Below are positions 23,987-32,661 of a stretch of DNA of 53,188 bases, piece after piece. This stretch comes from Larkinella sp. C7. Its GTDB lineage: Bacteria; Bacteroidota; Bacteroidia; Cytophagales; Spirosomataceae. The notes beneath the pieces are model-generated. The model was not told the origin of the DNA. It saw only the letters and a list, made by a program, of their open reading frames with translations, and searched no databases. The stretch covers positions 84,959 through 138,146 of the forward strand of contig NZ_VBSL01000017.1 in NCBI RefSeq assembly GCF_006149005.1, in the 5' to 3' direction. The translations under genes were made by a program, and so were the position numbers. The stretch's first letter is position 1; each line of letters starts with the position of its first letter.

Positions 23987-26390
23987 TATCTGTATTCTGT
24001 TTTTTCTTGTTACGAATGCCAGTCAGGCCCAGCACACCTTGCGGGGGCTTGTTCGGGAGAAAACAACGCATGTGCCCGTCGATGGGGCCAGCGTGTATTT
24101 GAAAGGCTCCCGGAACATTTTTATGACCGATCGTCTGGGGCAGTTCACCATTCCCAATCTGAAAACCGGCACCTACCAACTTCAGTTTTTCTCCCTGAAT
24201 CACAAACCGTTCAAAACCGAACTGACGGTTCGCTCGGACACGACGCTTGATGTTTCGCTGGAAAGTTCCGAAAAAACGCTCCGGGAAGTGACCGTTACGG
24301 CCCAGCAGGGCAGTTTTGGCATGACCCGGCTGCGCGAAGTGGAAGGCACGGCCATTTTTGCGGCCAAAAAATCGGAGGTGATTTTGCCCGATAATCTGGT
24401 CGCCAATCTGGCCACCAACAATGCCCGGCAGGTATACGCGCGGGTGGCGGGTCTGAACATCTGGGAAAACGACGGGGGCGGGTTGCAACTGAGCATCGGC
24501 GGCCGGGGCCTCGATCCCAATCGGACGTCGAATTTCAACGTCCGGCAAAACAGCTACGACATCAGTGCCGACGCGCTGGGCTATCCCGAAAGCTATTATA
24601 CACCCCCAACGGAGGCTCTGAAACGCATCAAAATCGTGCGCGGGGCGGCTTCGCTGCAATACGGAACGCAGTTTGGCGGCTTGCTCAATTTCGAGATGCG
24701 TCAGCCCGTCACCGACCGAACGGTTGAAGTGACTTCGCGGCAAACCGTGGGCTCGTTCGGCTTTTTCAACTCGTTCAACAGCGTGAGCGGCACGGCTAAA
24801 AAGCTGAGTTATTACGCTTTCTTCCAATATAAACGGGCAGATGGCTGGCGGCCCAATTCACATTTCGACAGCAAAACCCTCTATGCCGATTTGCATTATC
24901 AGCTGACCGACGAGGCCAAAATCGGCCTGGAAGTGACGCACATGGACTACCTGGCCCAGCAACCGGGCGGGTTGAGCGACGACATGTTTCGGGCCGACCC
25001 GCGACAGTCGAACCGCGGGCGAAACTGGTTTAAGGTGGACTGGAACCTGTTCAATGTGCATTACGACTGGAAAGTAAACCGCCGGTCAGACATCAACCTG
25101 ATTGCGTTTGGCGTGGTGGCTTCGCGGTATTCACTGGGTTTTCGGCCCAACCGCGTGGCCACGGTCGACAACGAAAGCTTTGAGCGGGATTTGATTGCGG
25201 GCGATTTTCGCAATTGGGGTTTTGAAGGACGGTTTCTGAACCGGTATCAACTGGGCCAAAAAGACGGCGTTTTTCTGGTCGGAACCCGGTTTTACCACGG
25301 TTTCAACCACAGTCGTCAGGGCGTTGGCCCAACGGGCAAAAACGCGGATTTTACGTTCGTTGAACCCGATCAACTCACATCGTCCGACTACCGATTTCCG
25401 AACCGGAACATCTCGTTTTTTGCCGAAAATGTTCTTTTCCTCAATTCAAAAGTGTCGATAACGCCGGGTCTGCGCTACGAGCACATCCGCACCACAGCCG
25501 ACGGTTTCTACGGCAACGTCGTCCGCGACCTGGCCGGTAACATCATCGATATTACCAAAACGCAGGAGAAACGGATCAATCCGCGCGGTTTTCTGATTGC
25601 CGGTCTGGGCCTGAGTTACAAGCCGTCGGCTCAGCTTGAAGCCTACGGCAACATCTCCCAGAATTACCGATCAATTACGTTCAGTGACATGCGAATCGCG
25701 AACCCGTCGGCGGTGATCGACCCCAATTTGCAGGATGAACGCGGTTTTTCGGCAGATGTGGGTGTGCGGGGTGAGAAAAACGAAGTGTTGAATTACGACC
25801 TGAGTCTGTTTGCGCTCAACTACGGAAACCGCATTGGCGAAGTGCAGTTTTACGACGAAAACGACCGTGTTTTGCGCAAACGGACCAACATCGGCCGGGC
25901 GTTGATCGTGGGGCTGGAGTCGTACGGCGAAGTGGAACTGCTGCGGCTGTTAAACAAGCAGCCGGATCGCTGGGGCTGGTCGGTTTTCGGGAATCTGGCC
26001 CTGATTCGTTCGCGGTATGTCAACAGCCAGATTCCGGGCGTGCAGGGCAATGACGTGGAGTTTGTTCCCGCCGTCAATCTCAAATCGGGCATGCGGTGGG
26101 GGTATCGTAACCTCAAAGCGTCGTTCCAGTTTACGTACCTGACCGACCAGTTTTCCGACGCGACGAACGCCGTCGATGGCGGTTTTTCGGGCGTTGTCGG
26201 ACGAATACCAGCCTATCACATCATGGATTTCTCGCTGTCGTGGACGTACCGGTGGCTCAAACTGGAAGGCAGCGTCAACAATTTAACGAACGAATACTAT
26301 TATACGCGTCGGGCCACGGGCTACCCCGGCCCGGGGATTTTGCCGTCCGACGGGCGGGCTTTTTTCCTGACGGTGGGGGTGAAATGGTAA
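23967..26390 (+). CDS. FecA-like TonB-dependent outer-membrane receptor
   Basis: The ATG at 23967 begins a signal peptide (MKLKVYSICILFFLVTNASQAQ); a longer reading frame upstream lies in the HTTM gene. The 807-residue receptor has a carboxypeptidase-like beta-sandwich domain (~22-105), a plug (~125-255, with NARQVYARVAGLNIWENDGGG and LQYGTQFGG), and a barrel ending in the aromatic FFLTVGVKW. The plug resembles Fe(III)-dicitrate-type receptors. It should import an iron-siderophore or iron-citrate complex using TonB energy. Its coupling with DUF4856, imelysin and HTTM genes supports this, but the ligand is not determined. Confidence 0.92.
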   Translation: MKLKVYSICILFFLVTNASQAQHTLRGLVREKTTHVPVDGASVYLKGSRNIFMTDRLGQFTIPNLKTGTYQLQFFSLNHKPFKTELTVRSDTTLDVSLESSEKTLREVTVTAQQGSFGMTRLREVEGTAIFAAKKSEVILPDNLVANLATNNARQVYARVAGLNIWENDGGGLQLSIGGRGLDPNRTSNFNVRQNSYDISADALGYPESYYTPPTEALKRIKIVRGAASLQYGTQFGGLLNFEMRQPVTDRTVEVTSRQTVGSFGFFNSFNSVSGTAKKLSYYAFFQYKRADGWRPNSHFDSKTLYADLHYQLTDEAKIGLEVTHMDYLAQQPGGLSDDMFRADPRQSNRGRNWFKVDWNLFNVHYDWKVNRRSDINLIAFGVVASRYSLGFRPNRVATVDNESFERDLIAGDFRNWGFEGRFLNRYQLGQKDGVFLVGTRFYHGFNHSRQGVGPTGKNADFTFVEPDQLTSSDYRFPNRNISFFAENVLFLNSKVSITPGLRYEHIRTTADGFYGNVVRDLAGNIIDITKTQEKRINPRGFLIAGLGLSYKPSAQLEAYGNISQNYRSITFSDMRIANPSAVIDPNLQDERGFSADVGVRGEKNEVLNYDLSLFALNYGNRIGEVQFYDENDRVLRKRTNIGRALIVGLESYGEVELLRLLNKQPDRWGWSVFGNLALIRSRYVNSQIPGVQGNDVEFVPAVNLKSGMRWGYRNLKASFQFTYLTDQFSDATNAVDGGFSGVVGRIPAYHIMDFSLSWTYRWLKLEGSVNNLTNEYYYTRRATGYPGPGILPSDGRAFFLTVGVKW

Positions 26391-26408
26391 TCATTTCCTG
26401 CGGTTTCT

Positions 26409-27200
26409 TCAAAGCCCGGTATTCGTCCAGCTTAAGGTAACCCGGGTTCCCTGCTTCATTTTATTTTCAATTTGCAATCGCCCCTGGGTGCGCTTCATGA
26501 GCTGAAAACAAAGGTTTAATCCAAGGCCAAACTGTTGCTTCGTTATTCGATCGGGTGCAATCCCCGGCCCGGTATCGTCCACCACCAGTTCGGTTGCCGT
26601 CAGCCCTTTTCGGATTGAAATATGGATTGTTCCATTTGCAGGTGTAAATTTAATGGCATTGTGCAGAACATTTTTGATCACCAGTGATGTCAGAATTTCA
26701 TTCGCCCAGATCGTAACAGGTTGACGGTCAAAGCGTATCATTAGTTCTTTTTGTTGAATCAGCCCAGCAAACTCTTCAATCAGGCTGTCGATTATTTGGG
26801 ATAGATTGGTTGACTGAGGATAGGGTTCTATTTTATCGAGTTGAACAAGCGACCAGTGAAGAATATTGTCCAGGGTATGAAGCAAATGGGTTGCATGCTG
26901 TTCCAGAATATTTATTTGTTCGCTTTCGTCCTTCATTTTCAAAAGGGTAAGCCTGGATTTTAAACGAACCACGGGACTGCGTAGATCATGGGCAATGGTT
27001 GAAAAAAGTTCACTTTCTTTCTGTTTGCCCACCAATACCTCTTCAAGTTGCCTTTGCAATTCCTGTTTTTCATTGATCAATTGGATTTGCTTCTCTCGTG
27101 CTTTGTGTAAAAATAAAATAGCTAGCCCTAGTGAAACCACCAATAAGGCTATTCCTGAGAGCAGAAACCATCGTTGTTCATCAAAATAATCTTGGTCCAT
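26409..27200 (-). CDS. Membrane-anchored sensor histidine kinase
   Basis: A 263-residue kinase. It has one membrane helix (residues ~12-32, FLLSGIALLVVSLGLAILFL), a coiled coil (~35-62), an H box FSTIAHDLRSPVVRLKS (H71), and an ATPase domain with NVLHNAIKFTP, DDTGPGI and a glycine-rich FGLGLNL. It has no separate sensory domain, so the signal is probably read in or near the membrane. It is convergent with the FecA-like receptor (18 bp apart) and divergent from the hybrid kinase at 27443. Its base composition is more AT-rich than the operon to its left. Confidence 0.9.
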   Translation of the reverse strand: MDQDYFDEQRWFLLSGIALLVVSLGLAILFLHKAREKQIQLINEKQELQRQLEEVLVGKQKESELFSTIAHDLRSPVVRLKSRLTLLKMKDESEQINILEQHATHLLHTLDNILHWSLVQLDKIEPYPQSTNLSQIIDSLIEEFAGLIQQKELMIRFDRQPVTIWANEILTSLVIKNVLHNAIKFTPANGTIHISIRKGLTATELVVDDTGPGIAPDRITKQQFGLGLNLCFQLMKRTQGRLQIENKMKQGTRVTLSWTNTGL

Positions 27201-27442
27201 ATATTTTACCTCAATGATTATTAATTCGTTAATTTGTGCTATTTCTTGTGGAAAAAACTTAACAATTTTCTAAAAAACTGTCAAACAACCGATGGATTTA
27301 CTTTTAAATAGGACACTTTTGAATACAAAAATAGGCTATCTTCTTTTAGTATTTAGCGTATATTTAAATAAATATTTGCTGTTTTTTATATATTTATTGT
27401 GTTGAATGTCAGCTCTGTAAAGTTTTTTTTGAATATAATGTT
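27201..27442. promoter_or_regulatory. Divergent AT-rich promoter region of two kinase genes
   Basis: A 242-bp AT-rich stretch between the starts of the kinases at 27200 and 27443. It must contain both promoters, but no clear TAnnTTTG/TTG pair could be fixed by eye. It contains several T-runs and taaataaatatt-like stretches. Confidence 0.5.
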
Positions 27443-29188
27443 ATGAAGTTGCCTCTCTCAAATTGGTCACTAAAAAAGACACTTAGTTTCGTGCCGGATG
27501 CTCTAATTCGCGCTCAGATAAAAATTTTCTTTGTCTTTATTTTTCTAGGATTTGCGCGAATAATACTTCTTATTTACGAGAATAGTGTAGTGCATTATAA
27601 TCCGGTTAAAATATCTATTGATGTCTTTATATTATTATATACCATCATCTTATTAAAACTATTGTTATCAAGACCCGGTATATTAGAAAAGCTTATTCAT
27701 TTTTCACAGCTAATAGCATTATATACGCTATGGTTTCAGATCCTCAAACATCCCGAAGGCGTGAGGGTTGATATTTTCCTGGTTATTTTTACGAACATTA
27801 TGTTCAGCTATTATGGCCTTGGCAGAAAATGGGGGCTGTTTTATTCCATTTTATCAATTCTACCGATCGTTATTCACTTAAACAACGGTGGATTTACTCA
27901 TCAGCCTGCGATTACATCCAATTCGTTTTCTTTTATTACGTCTATTATTTTCTATTTTTTGATTGTTATTGTTTCTCATCACTTTTACCATACGGCACTG
28001 TATGAAACAATTGACGAAAAAACTGAATTGAATAAGCAACTGGAAAAATCAGCTCGTGCAAAATCGGATTTCTTGCTCACCATGTCTCACGAACTCAGAA
28101 CGCCTTTAAATATTGTGATGGGAATTACCGATGTGCTATTACAAGATAAGCCAAGAAAAGAACAGAAAGAAAATCTGGATATTTTAAAATTTTCATCCGA
28201 AAGCCTTCTTATTTTAATCAATGACATTCTTGATTTTAATCGGTTTGAATCAAAAAAGGTTGAGCTTGAATATATTCCTTTTAATATCGCTAATCTGTTG
28301 CAGGATATCCATTCAGGATTTCGCATTAAAGCCGCAGAAAAAGGATTAGTCTGTAATCTTGTCATTGACCCGGCAATAGCGAAACAGAACGTGATCGGAG
28401 ATCCGACCCGGTTTATTCAAATTGTTTTTAATTTAGTGGGGAATGCCATTAAATTCACCCAGGAAGGTCAGGTTGATATCGGCGCAAGTGTAGTTAGTAA
28501 GGATAAGGATTTAATCCGGATTCTCTTCTCGGTTAGCGATACTGGAATAGGCATTTCTGCCGATCAACAAAAAATCATTTTTGACCCTTTCCGGCAGGCT
28601 TCGACGAACATTACGCGGGAGTTCGGGGGAACCGGTCTGGGTCTGGCGATTGTCAAACACCTGCTAAATCTCCACCACAGTGCCATTCAACTGGAAAGCC
28701 GGGAAAACGAAGGAACCCGGTTTTCGTTCGAAATCACGTTCCCAACCTCGCCATTGAATACCGATACGATCAATGCGTTTGGTTCCACGATGAAGAAGGT
28801 GGATCTGGCCCATTTACGCGTATTGCTGGCGGAAGATAATCCGATGAATGTGACGCTGATGAAAAAAATATTTCTGACCTGGAATAACACGATTACTGTC
28901 GCGGAGGATGGTAAAGAAGTCATTGACAAACTGGCGAAAAACTCGTTCGACGTCATCTTGATGGACATCAACATGCCCCGGATGAACGGCTATGAAACCA
29001 CCACCCGGATTCGCCAACTGGAGGATAAGGTGAAATCCACCATCCACATTATTGCCCTGACGGCCTGGGTGGCCAGCGATGTCACCCGACGGATTCGGGA
29101 GGTTGGCATGGATGATTACCTGATCAAACCCTTCAAACCGAACGAGTTGCAGTATAAACTGTCGAAACTGATGGCTGAAAAACAGTGA
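27443..29188 (+). CDS. Hybrid membrane histidine kinase with C-terminal receiver
   Basis: A 581-residue protein. The first ~185 residues hold six predicted membrane helices (IFFVFIFLGFARIILLIY, FILLYTIILLKLLL and others). The H box is TMSHELRTPLNIVMG (H216). The ATPase domain has NLVGNAIKFTQEG, DTGIGIS and GTGLGLAIVKHLL. A receiver domain occupies ~455-578 with acceptor D508 (VILMDINMPRMNG) and a conserved K in LIKPF. No DNA-binding output is attached, so a phosphorelay to another protein is likely. The first two-thirds is AT-rich while the receiver end is GC-rich like the surrounding genes, suggesting a mosaic origin. It is divergent from the kinase at 26409-27200. Confidence 0.92.
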   Translation: MKLPLSNWSLKKTLSFVPDALIRAQIKIFFVFIFLGFARIILLIYENSVVHYNPVKISIDVFILLYTIILLKLLLSRPGILEKLIHFSQLIALYTLWFQILKHPEGVRVDIFLVIFTNIMFSYYGLGRKWGLFYSILSILPIVIHLNNGGFTHQPAITSNSFSFITSIIFYFLIVIVSHHFYHTALYETIDEKTELNKQLEKSARAKSDFLLTMSHELRTPLNIVMGITDVLLQDKPRKEQKENLDILKFSSESLLILINDILDFNRFESKKVELEYIPFNIANLLQDIHSGFRIKAAEKGLVCNLVIDPAIAKQNVIGDPTRFIQIVFNLVGNAIKFTQEGQVDIGASVVSKDKDLIRILFSVSDTGIGISADQQKIIFDPFRQASTNITREFGGTGLGLAIVKHLLNLHHSAIQLESRENEGTRFSFEITFPTSPLNTDTINAFGSTMKKVDLAHLRVLLAEDNPMNVTLMKKIFLTWNNTITVAEDGKEVIDKLAKNSFDVILMDINMPRMNGYETTTRIRQLEDKVKSTIHIIALTAWVASDVTRRIREVGMDDYLIKPFKPNELQYKLSKLMAEKQ

Positions 29189-29598
29189 TTTGCCTGCAGG
29201 AACGCCATGCCATTTCCAGGCTGGTGATTCTCCGGTCGGATGTTCAGAAACCGTTTTGTTACCCTGACGAAATAGAAACAGATGCCGCGCATCTTGACGG
29301 CTTATTGACCCAAATTAATCTCTGGTGAAGCCGGTGTTAGCCTTACTGGTAAGGCATACAGTCGAATCACAGCCTCACGACTCTCCTGTGTACACCGGCA
29401 TTCTCCAGGATATCGGCATTCATGCACAGCGTATGCATGGGGACAAAATGTGGATTTAAGGGCGCTTTCCCTGAAAAACCGTAAACAGGTAGTCGGGGAA
29501 AGCGGCTAAACACGTTATGAATAACCGCACGTTTTCTATCGTAGAAATCGCACCTGTTAAAGTCCAGATTCCGGCATTCATTCACGACTGGAAGGACC
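29189..29598. other. Intergenic, small inverted repeats only
   Basis: A 410-bp stretch between convergent genes. A 6-bp hairpin (gcctta/taaggc) lies at 29340-29355, and an 8-bp inverted pair gccggtgt/acaccggc flanks it (~29330-29400). A short leftward reading frame at 29367-29585 has no supported start or family and is not called a gene. Confidence 0.4.
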
Positions 29599-30444
29599 TT
29601 AATTCAAGCGTTGCGCCGTCACATAAAAGAAGTGATTCAACCCATCGGTAGTTGCATGCCAGGTGCAGTTGTACCACTCGCCAGTTGAAAAAGTAATCAT
29701 GGCGTTTACATATTCACTACCAGTAGATGACGTAGCCAAATCATCATTTCCATCAACATAATAGGAATAGGCATTGGGGGCAATAGTCGTATTTGCTCCT
29801 TGCGTGTATTGATCATTGGTGGATAAGGTAGAAATAGAGTAAGCAAAAGGGCTATTGGTTGTATTAAATAGTTTTGGTGAAACACTGGTTGCCGGTGCTA
29901 TTGGAGATCGAATGAAATCCATGCGTAACCCATTAATGATAATCGCATTGGGGCTATTGGTAGCGTTGGGGAATGCCGCTCTCCGGGTTGTAGTCCCTGT
30001 ATTGTTTGAGGCTGTCCCAGTCATTACAAGAATAGTAGATCCGCTGGAAGTCCATGTACTAGATGGAACAATCATTCGGGATGTTCTGATTTCGCCGATA
30101 ACAAATGGCGATGAATTGTCGTTATTATCCGTGTTTTTCACGATCCTTTCCCAGGAAGTGCCGCTCCAGGCGTAAAGCGTATTGGCAACCACGGCCGTAT
30201 TGCCCGAACCTGCATCGGCGGTGTTGTAAACGATCATTCCAGCAGCCGCTGTTCCGGCCAGGCCCCATACGGTCGTAGAACTGAGGGCTACCCGCGGCAT
30301 CAACATCCCTTTGTTTGTGGTTTCCATTTCTAAAATAGAGCCCGCGTTAATGGTGGTGGGATTATTCCCGATTTTCACCTGTGCCTGTGCTGTAACGGCC
30401 AGTACCAAACCGGCCACTCCAAAAAATAGTGATTTCAGTTTCAT
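29599..30444 (-). CDS. Secreted surface-type protein of unknown function
   Basis: A 281-residue protein with a signal peptide (MKLKSLFFGVAGLVLAVTAQAQ). The N-terminal mature part (VKIGNNPTTINAGSILEMETTNKGMLMPRVALSS) is the common Bacteroidetes opener of surface and cell-adhesion-type proteins. It is followed by a Ser/Thr/Asn-rich beta-type domain (for example NNTGTTTRRAAFPNATNSPNAII). No sorting domain or catalytic motif is visible. It follows the gene at 30478-31302 by 33 bp in the same direction, so the two are probably co-transcribed. The family is not recognised. Confidence 0.75.
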   Translation of the reverse strand: MKLKSLFFGVAGLVLAVTAQAQVKIGNNPTTINAGSILEMETTNKGMLMPRVALSSTTVWGLAGTAAAGMIVYNTADAGSGNTAVVANTLYAWSGTSWERIVKNTDNNDNSSPFVIGEIRTSRMIVPSSTWTSSGSTILVMTGTASNNTGTTTRRAAFPNATNSPNAIIINGLRMDFIRSPIAPATSVSPKLFNTTNSPFAYSISTLSTNDQYTQGANTTIAPNAYSYYVDGNDDLATSSTGSEYVNAMITFSTGEWYNCTWHATTDGLNHFFYVTAQRLN

Positions 30445-30477
30445 GATTTATGCCCTTTTGGGGTAATTAGTAATGTA

Positions 30478-31302
30478 TTAAATCCCTTTCCATGCGAAAT
30501 AAGCGCCCGATTGAGGGCGAATGCGTGCCGTGGGCATTTCTGGGGGAGGAGTGCGCAGGGCAGCAGGGACCGCAACATAATAGCAGACCGGTTGGATAAA
30601 TACCGGTTTAAGCACCGACCCGTGCCGCTGCCAGCGGTGGCCGGTCAGCCACATTTCCCCATCGTAGGTCAGGTCAGGCAGCCGGGAGGTTGTTCCTTTA
30701 GTGGGTAGAGAAGACCATGTAAGTTTTTGTACAAGCAACTTTGAATTGCGTATTAACCGGATACGGGTGCTATCCGTCAGCGTCAGTCCGCCCGGTTCTA
30801 CCTCGAACCGGCCCTGATCGATGGTCAGTGAGTTTTCGATGACCAGGTGCCCGTGGAGCATGACCCGATTCGGATTGAGCAGCGCCAGGTTGTCGATCCG
30901 GCTGTCGTGGGATACAATGTGTTGGGGTTTACTTCCAATCAGGGCAAGTACACCCCTTCCGTTCAGGTGGACATTTTCCAGAACCAGATCCCCCCATACA
31001 GCGAGCGTATCGGTATGAATCGTTATGGAGCCAAACAGTCCGATGCCGGCCGGCGGATCGATGGGGGTACCTGCGGCATACGCATCGGGATTGGGACACC
31101 CGTAAAAAGACAGGCAAATCAGGAAAGAAAACCCGGTTTTGCGGATGAACGCACAACGCGAAAGCCGGAGCCGACTTAGGGGAATGTGGTTTCGACCCTG
31201 AAGTCCATCGCCTGTTTGCTCAGCGCTCACCGGCGAAAAGGCCAGGGCGACGAGGAACGCCTGAAAAAAGGCACAAGACCTGAACGGGTAAATTTTTGCC
31301 AT
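30478..31302 (-). CDS. Secreted protein of unknown function, beta-solenoid-like
   Basis: The ATG at 31300-31302 is preferred over a GTG five codons upstream. It gives an N-terminal hydrophobic segment (FQAFLVALAFSPVSA); a second hydrophobic stretch (FSFLICLSFYGC) about 45 residues later looks like a lipobox. Which of the two is used is unclear. The remainder has repeated beta-type segments (VLENVHLNGRGVLALIG, LVIENSLTIDQGRFEVEPGGL) suggesting a solenoid. Start position and export route are therefore uncertain. It is the upstream partner of the surface-type protein at 29599-30444, from which it is separated by 33 bp. Confidence 0.6.
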   Translation of the reverse strand: MAKIYPFRSCAFFQAFLVALAFSPVSAEQTGDGLQGRNHIPLSRLRLSRCAFIRKTGFSFLICLSFYGCPNPDAYAAGTPIDPPAGIGLFGSITIHTDTLAVWGDLVLENVHLNGRGVLALIGSKPQHIVSHDSRIDNLALLNPNRVMLHGHLVIENSLTIDQGRFEVEPGGLTLTDSTRIRLIRNSKLLVQKLTWSSLPTKGTTSRLPDLTYDGEMWLTGHRWQRHGSVLKPVFIQPVCYYVAVPAALRTPPPEMPTARIRPQSGAYFAWKGI

Positions 31303-31845
31303 TCGACGCGATTTCACTAAAACGAGCTACAGCGTTTTAAGCGAAATGTCTGCCAGCAAAATTACCCCGCTCATAGCGAAGAGGTGAATGATGCGTTTTA
31401 GAGACAATCGTAATGTTAAGTGGCATGACTAGTACATTACGACCTACAAGTGAAAACTACTTCGGTATTGAGGTGCTTAAAAGTACATCAATGAACCGTT
31501 GGCTGATACGAAATGACGTTTATTTTGGTGAATTCCTACTTAAATGCTATCAACTGGGGCCGGTTTAGGGGCTTTTCCAGCGCCATGTTTTGACGTTTCC
31601 TGAAAAGTGGCATCAAATTTAGTAGCTTTAATGCTATCAACTGGGGTGATTAAGGTAACTAAAAGTTAGTGCTTTGTTTAAATTGGATACTTTTCGAAAA
31701 GAACTATCGATTGAAGGTCTAGCGGGTTTCTGACTGTAGCCCCTGATTTTAACTAGGGCAGCGGAAGCAGGCGGATATGTTGAAACGTATTGAGCAGTTT
31801 TTGACCTGCCCATGCATCATTTAGTTCATTTAAAATAGCGTTGCC
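31303..31845. other. Intergenic region upstream of the LytTR regulator, with a direct repeat
   Basis: A 543-bp stretch without a supported gene. A 17-bp direct repeat (aatgctatcaactgggg) lies at 31543-31559 and 31630-31646, 87 bp apart. It may hold the promoter of the LytTR gene and of the leftward secreted-protein pair. No clear -33/-7 elements were identified. Confidence 0.5.
31543..31646. repeat. 17-bp direct repeat pair
   Basis: The identical sequence aatgctatcaactgggg occurs at 31543-31559 and at 31630-31646. It is upstream of the LytTR gene; LytTR proteins bind paired direct repeats, though usually about 20 bp apart rather than 87. Confidence 0.5.
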
Positions 31846-32634
31846 GTGACAAGAAAGTTCGTTGCCCTCATCATTGACGATGACCTGGAAGTTATTAAAC
31901 AATTAATTGATTTTCTAGCCTTAACTAACCTTTTCGAGCTGCCCCTTCACGCTACAAATGGCGTACAGGCTCTTATTACACTCCAAAAACAGGCGGTCGA
32001 TCTGATTTTTCTGGATATGAAATTAGTCGATATGACCGGGCTGGAGCTATTGCGATTAGTGCCAAATCCTCCCCCAGCCATTGCCATATCGGCCTATCCG
32101 GGATTTGCGGTAAACTGTTATGAAAGCGGGGTGGTCGATTTTTTGCCCAAACCATTAACTTACGCCCGTTTCCTGGGCGGCATCCAGAAGACGCTCATCC
32201 GGTCATTACCGATTCTGCCAGTAGAGGCTCCGGCCCAAGTGCCAGACATTACCCCCAAACCTGTTCAACCGCCGGTCAATAAGCCCACCGAGCCCCAACT
32301 ATCAACGCCATTTATCTATTTGAAAACCGGTCGTAAAACCGAGCGATTTATCATTGAAGAGATCCTCTACCTTAAAGCTTATGGCGTCTATACAAAGCTC
32401 ATTGCAAAGAGTGGTACTTTTGTGGTCAATGATTATCTTGGGAATTTGGAAAAAGGATTCAATTCAAATCAATTCATGCGTGTGCATAAATCCTACATGG
32501 TCAATAAGAGTCACATTACCAAGTTTAATGCTAAAATGCTCTGGATGGATACGATCAATCTGCCGATTGGGTCAAGGTTTAGAACCAAAGTGCAAGAGTA
32601 TCTCAAGGATCTTACCGTTACCCAGAGTCTGTGA
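31846..32634 (+). CDS. LytTR-family response regulator
   Basis: A 262-residue protein starting at a GTG (no in-frame ATG precedes the conserved fold). The receiver domain (~4-118) has the acidic pair IIDDD, acceptor D57 (LIFLDMKLVDMTG) and a conserved K in FLPKPL. A proline-rich linker follows, then a LytTR DNA-binding domain (~155-255: KTERFIIEEILYLKAYGVYT, FMRVHKSYMVNKSHIT, LPIGSRF). It should be a cytoplasmic DNA-binding regulator. Its usual LytS-type kinase is not adjacent. It is convergent with the GH125 gene. Confidence 0.93.
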   Translation: MTRKFVALIIDDDLEVIKQLIDFLALTNLFELPLHATNGVQALITLQKQAVDLIFLDMKLVDMTGLELLRLVPNPPPAIAISAYPGFAVNCYESGVVDFLPKPLTYARFLGGIQKTLIRSLPILPVEAPAQVPDITPKPVQPPVNKPTEPQLSTPFIYLKTGRKTERFIIEEILYLKAYGVYTKLIAKSGTFVVNDYLGNLEKGFNSNQFMRVHKSYMVNKSHITKFNAKMLWMDTINLPIGSRFRTKVQEYLKDLTVTQSL

Positions 32635-32661
32635 CAAAGACATGGCCAAAGAAAATCGCTA

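Noticed and set aside
29367-29585. 72-codon minus frame in the gap after the hybrid kinase
   Set aside because: Composition is not protein-like and it has no neighbour or domain support.
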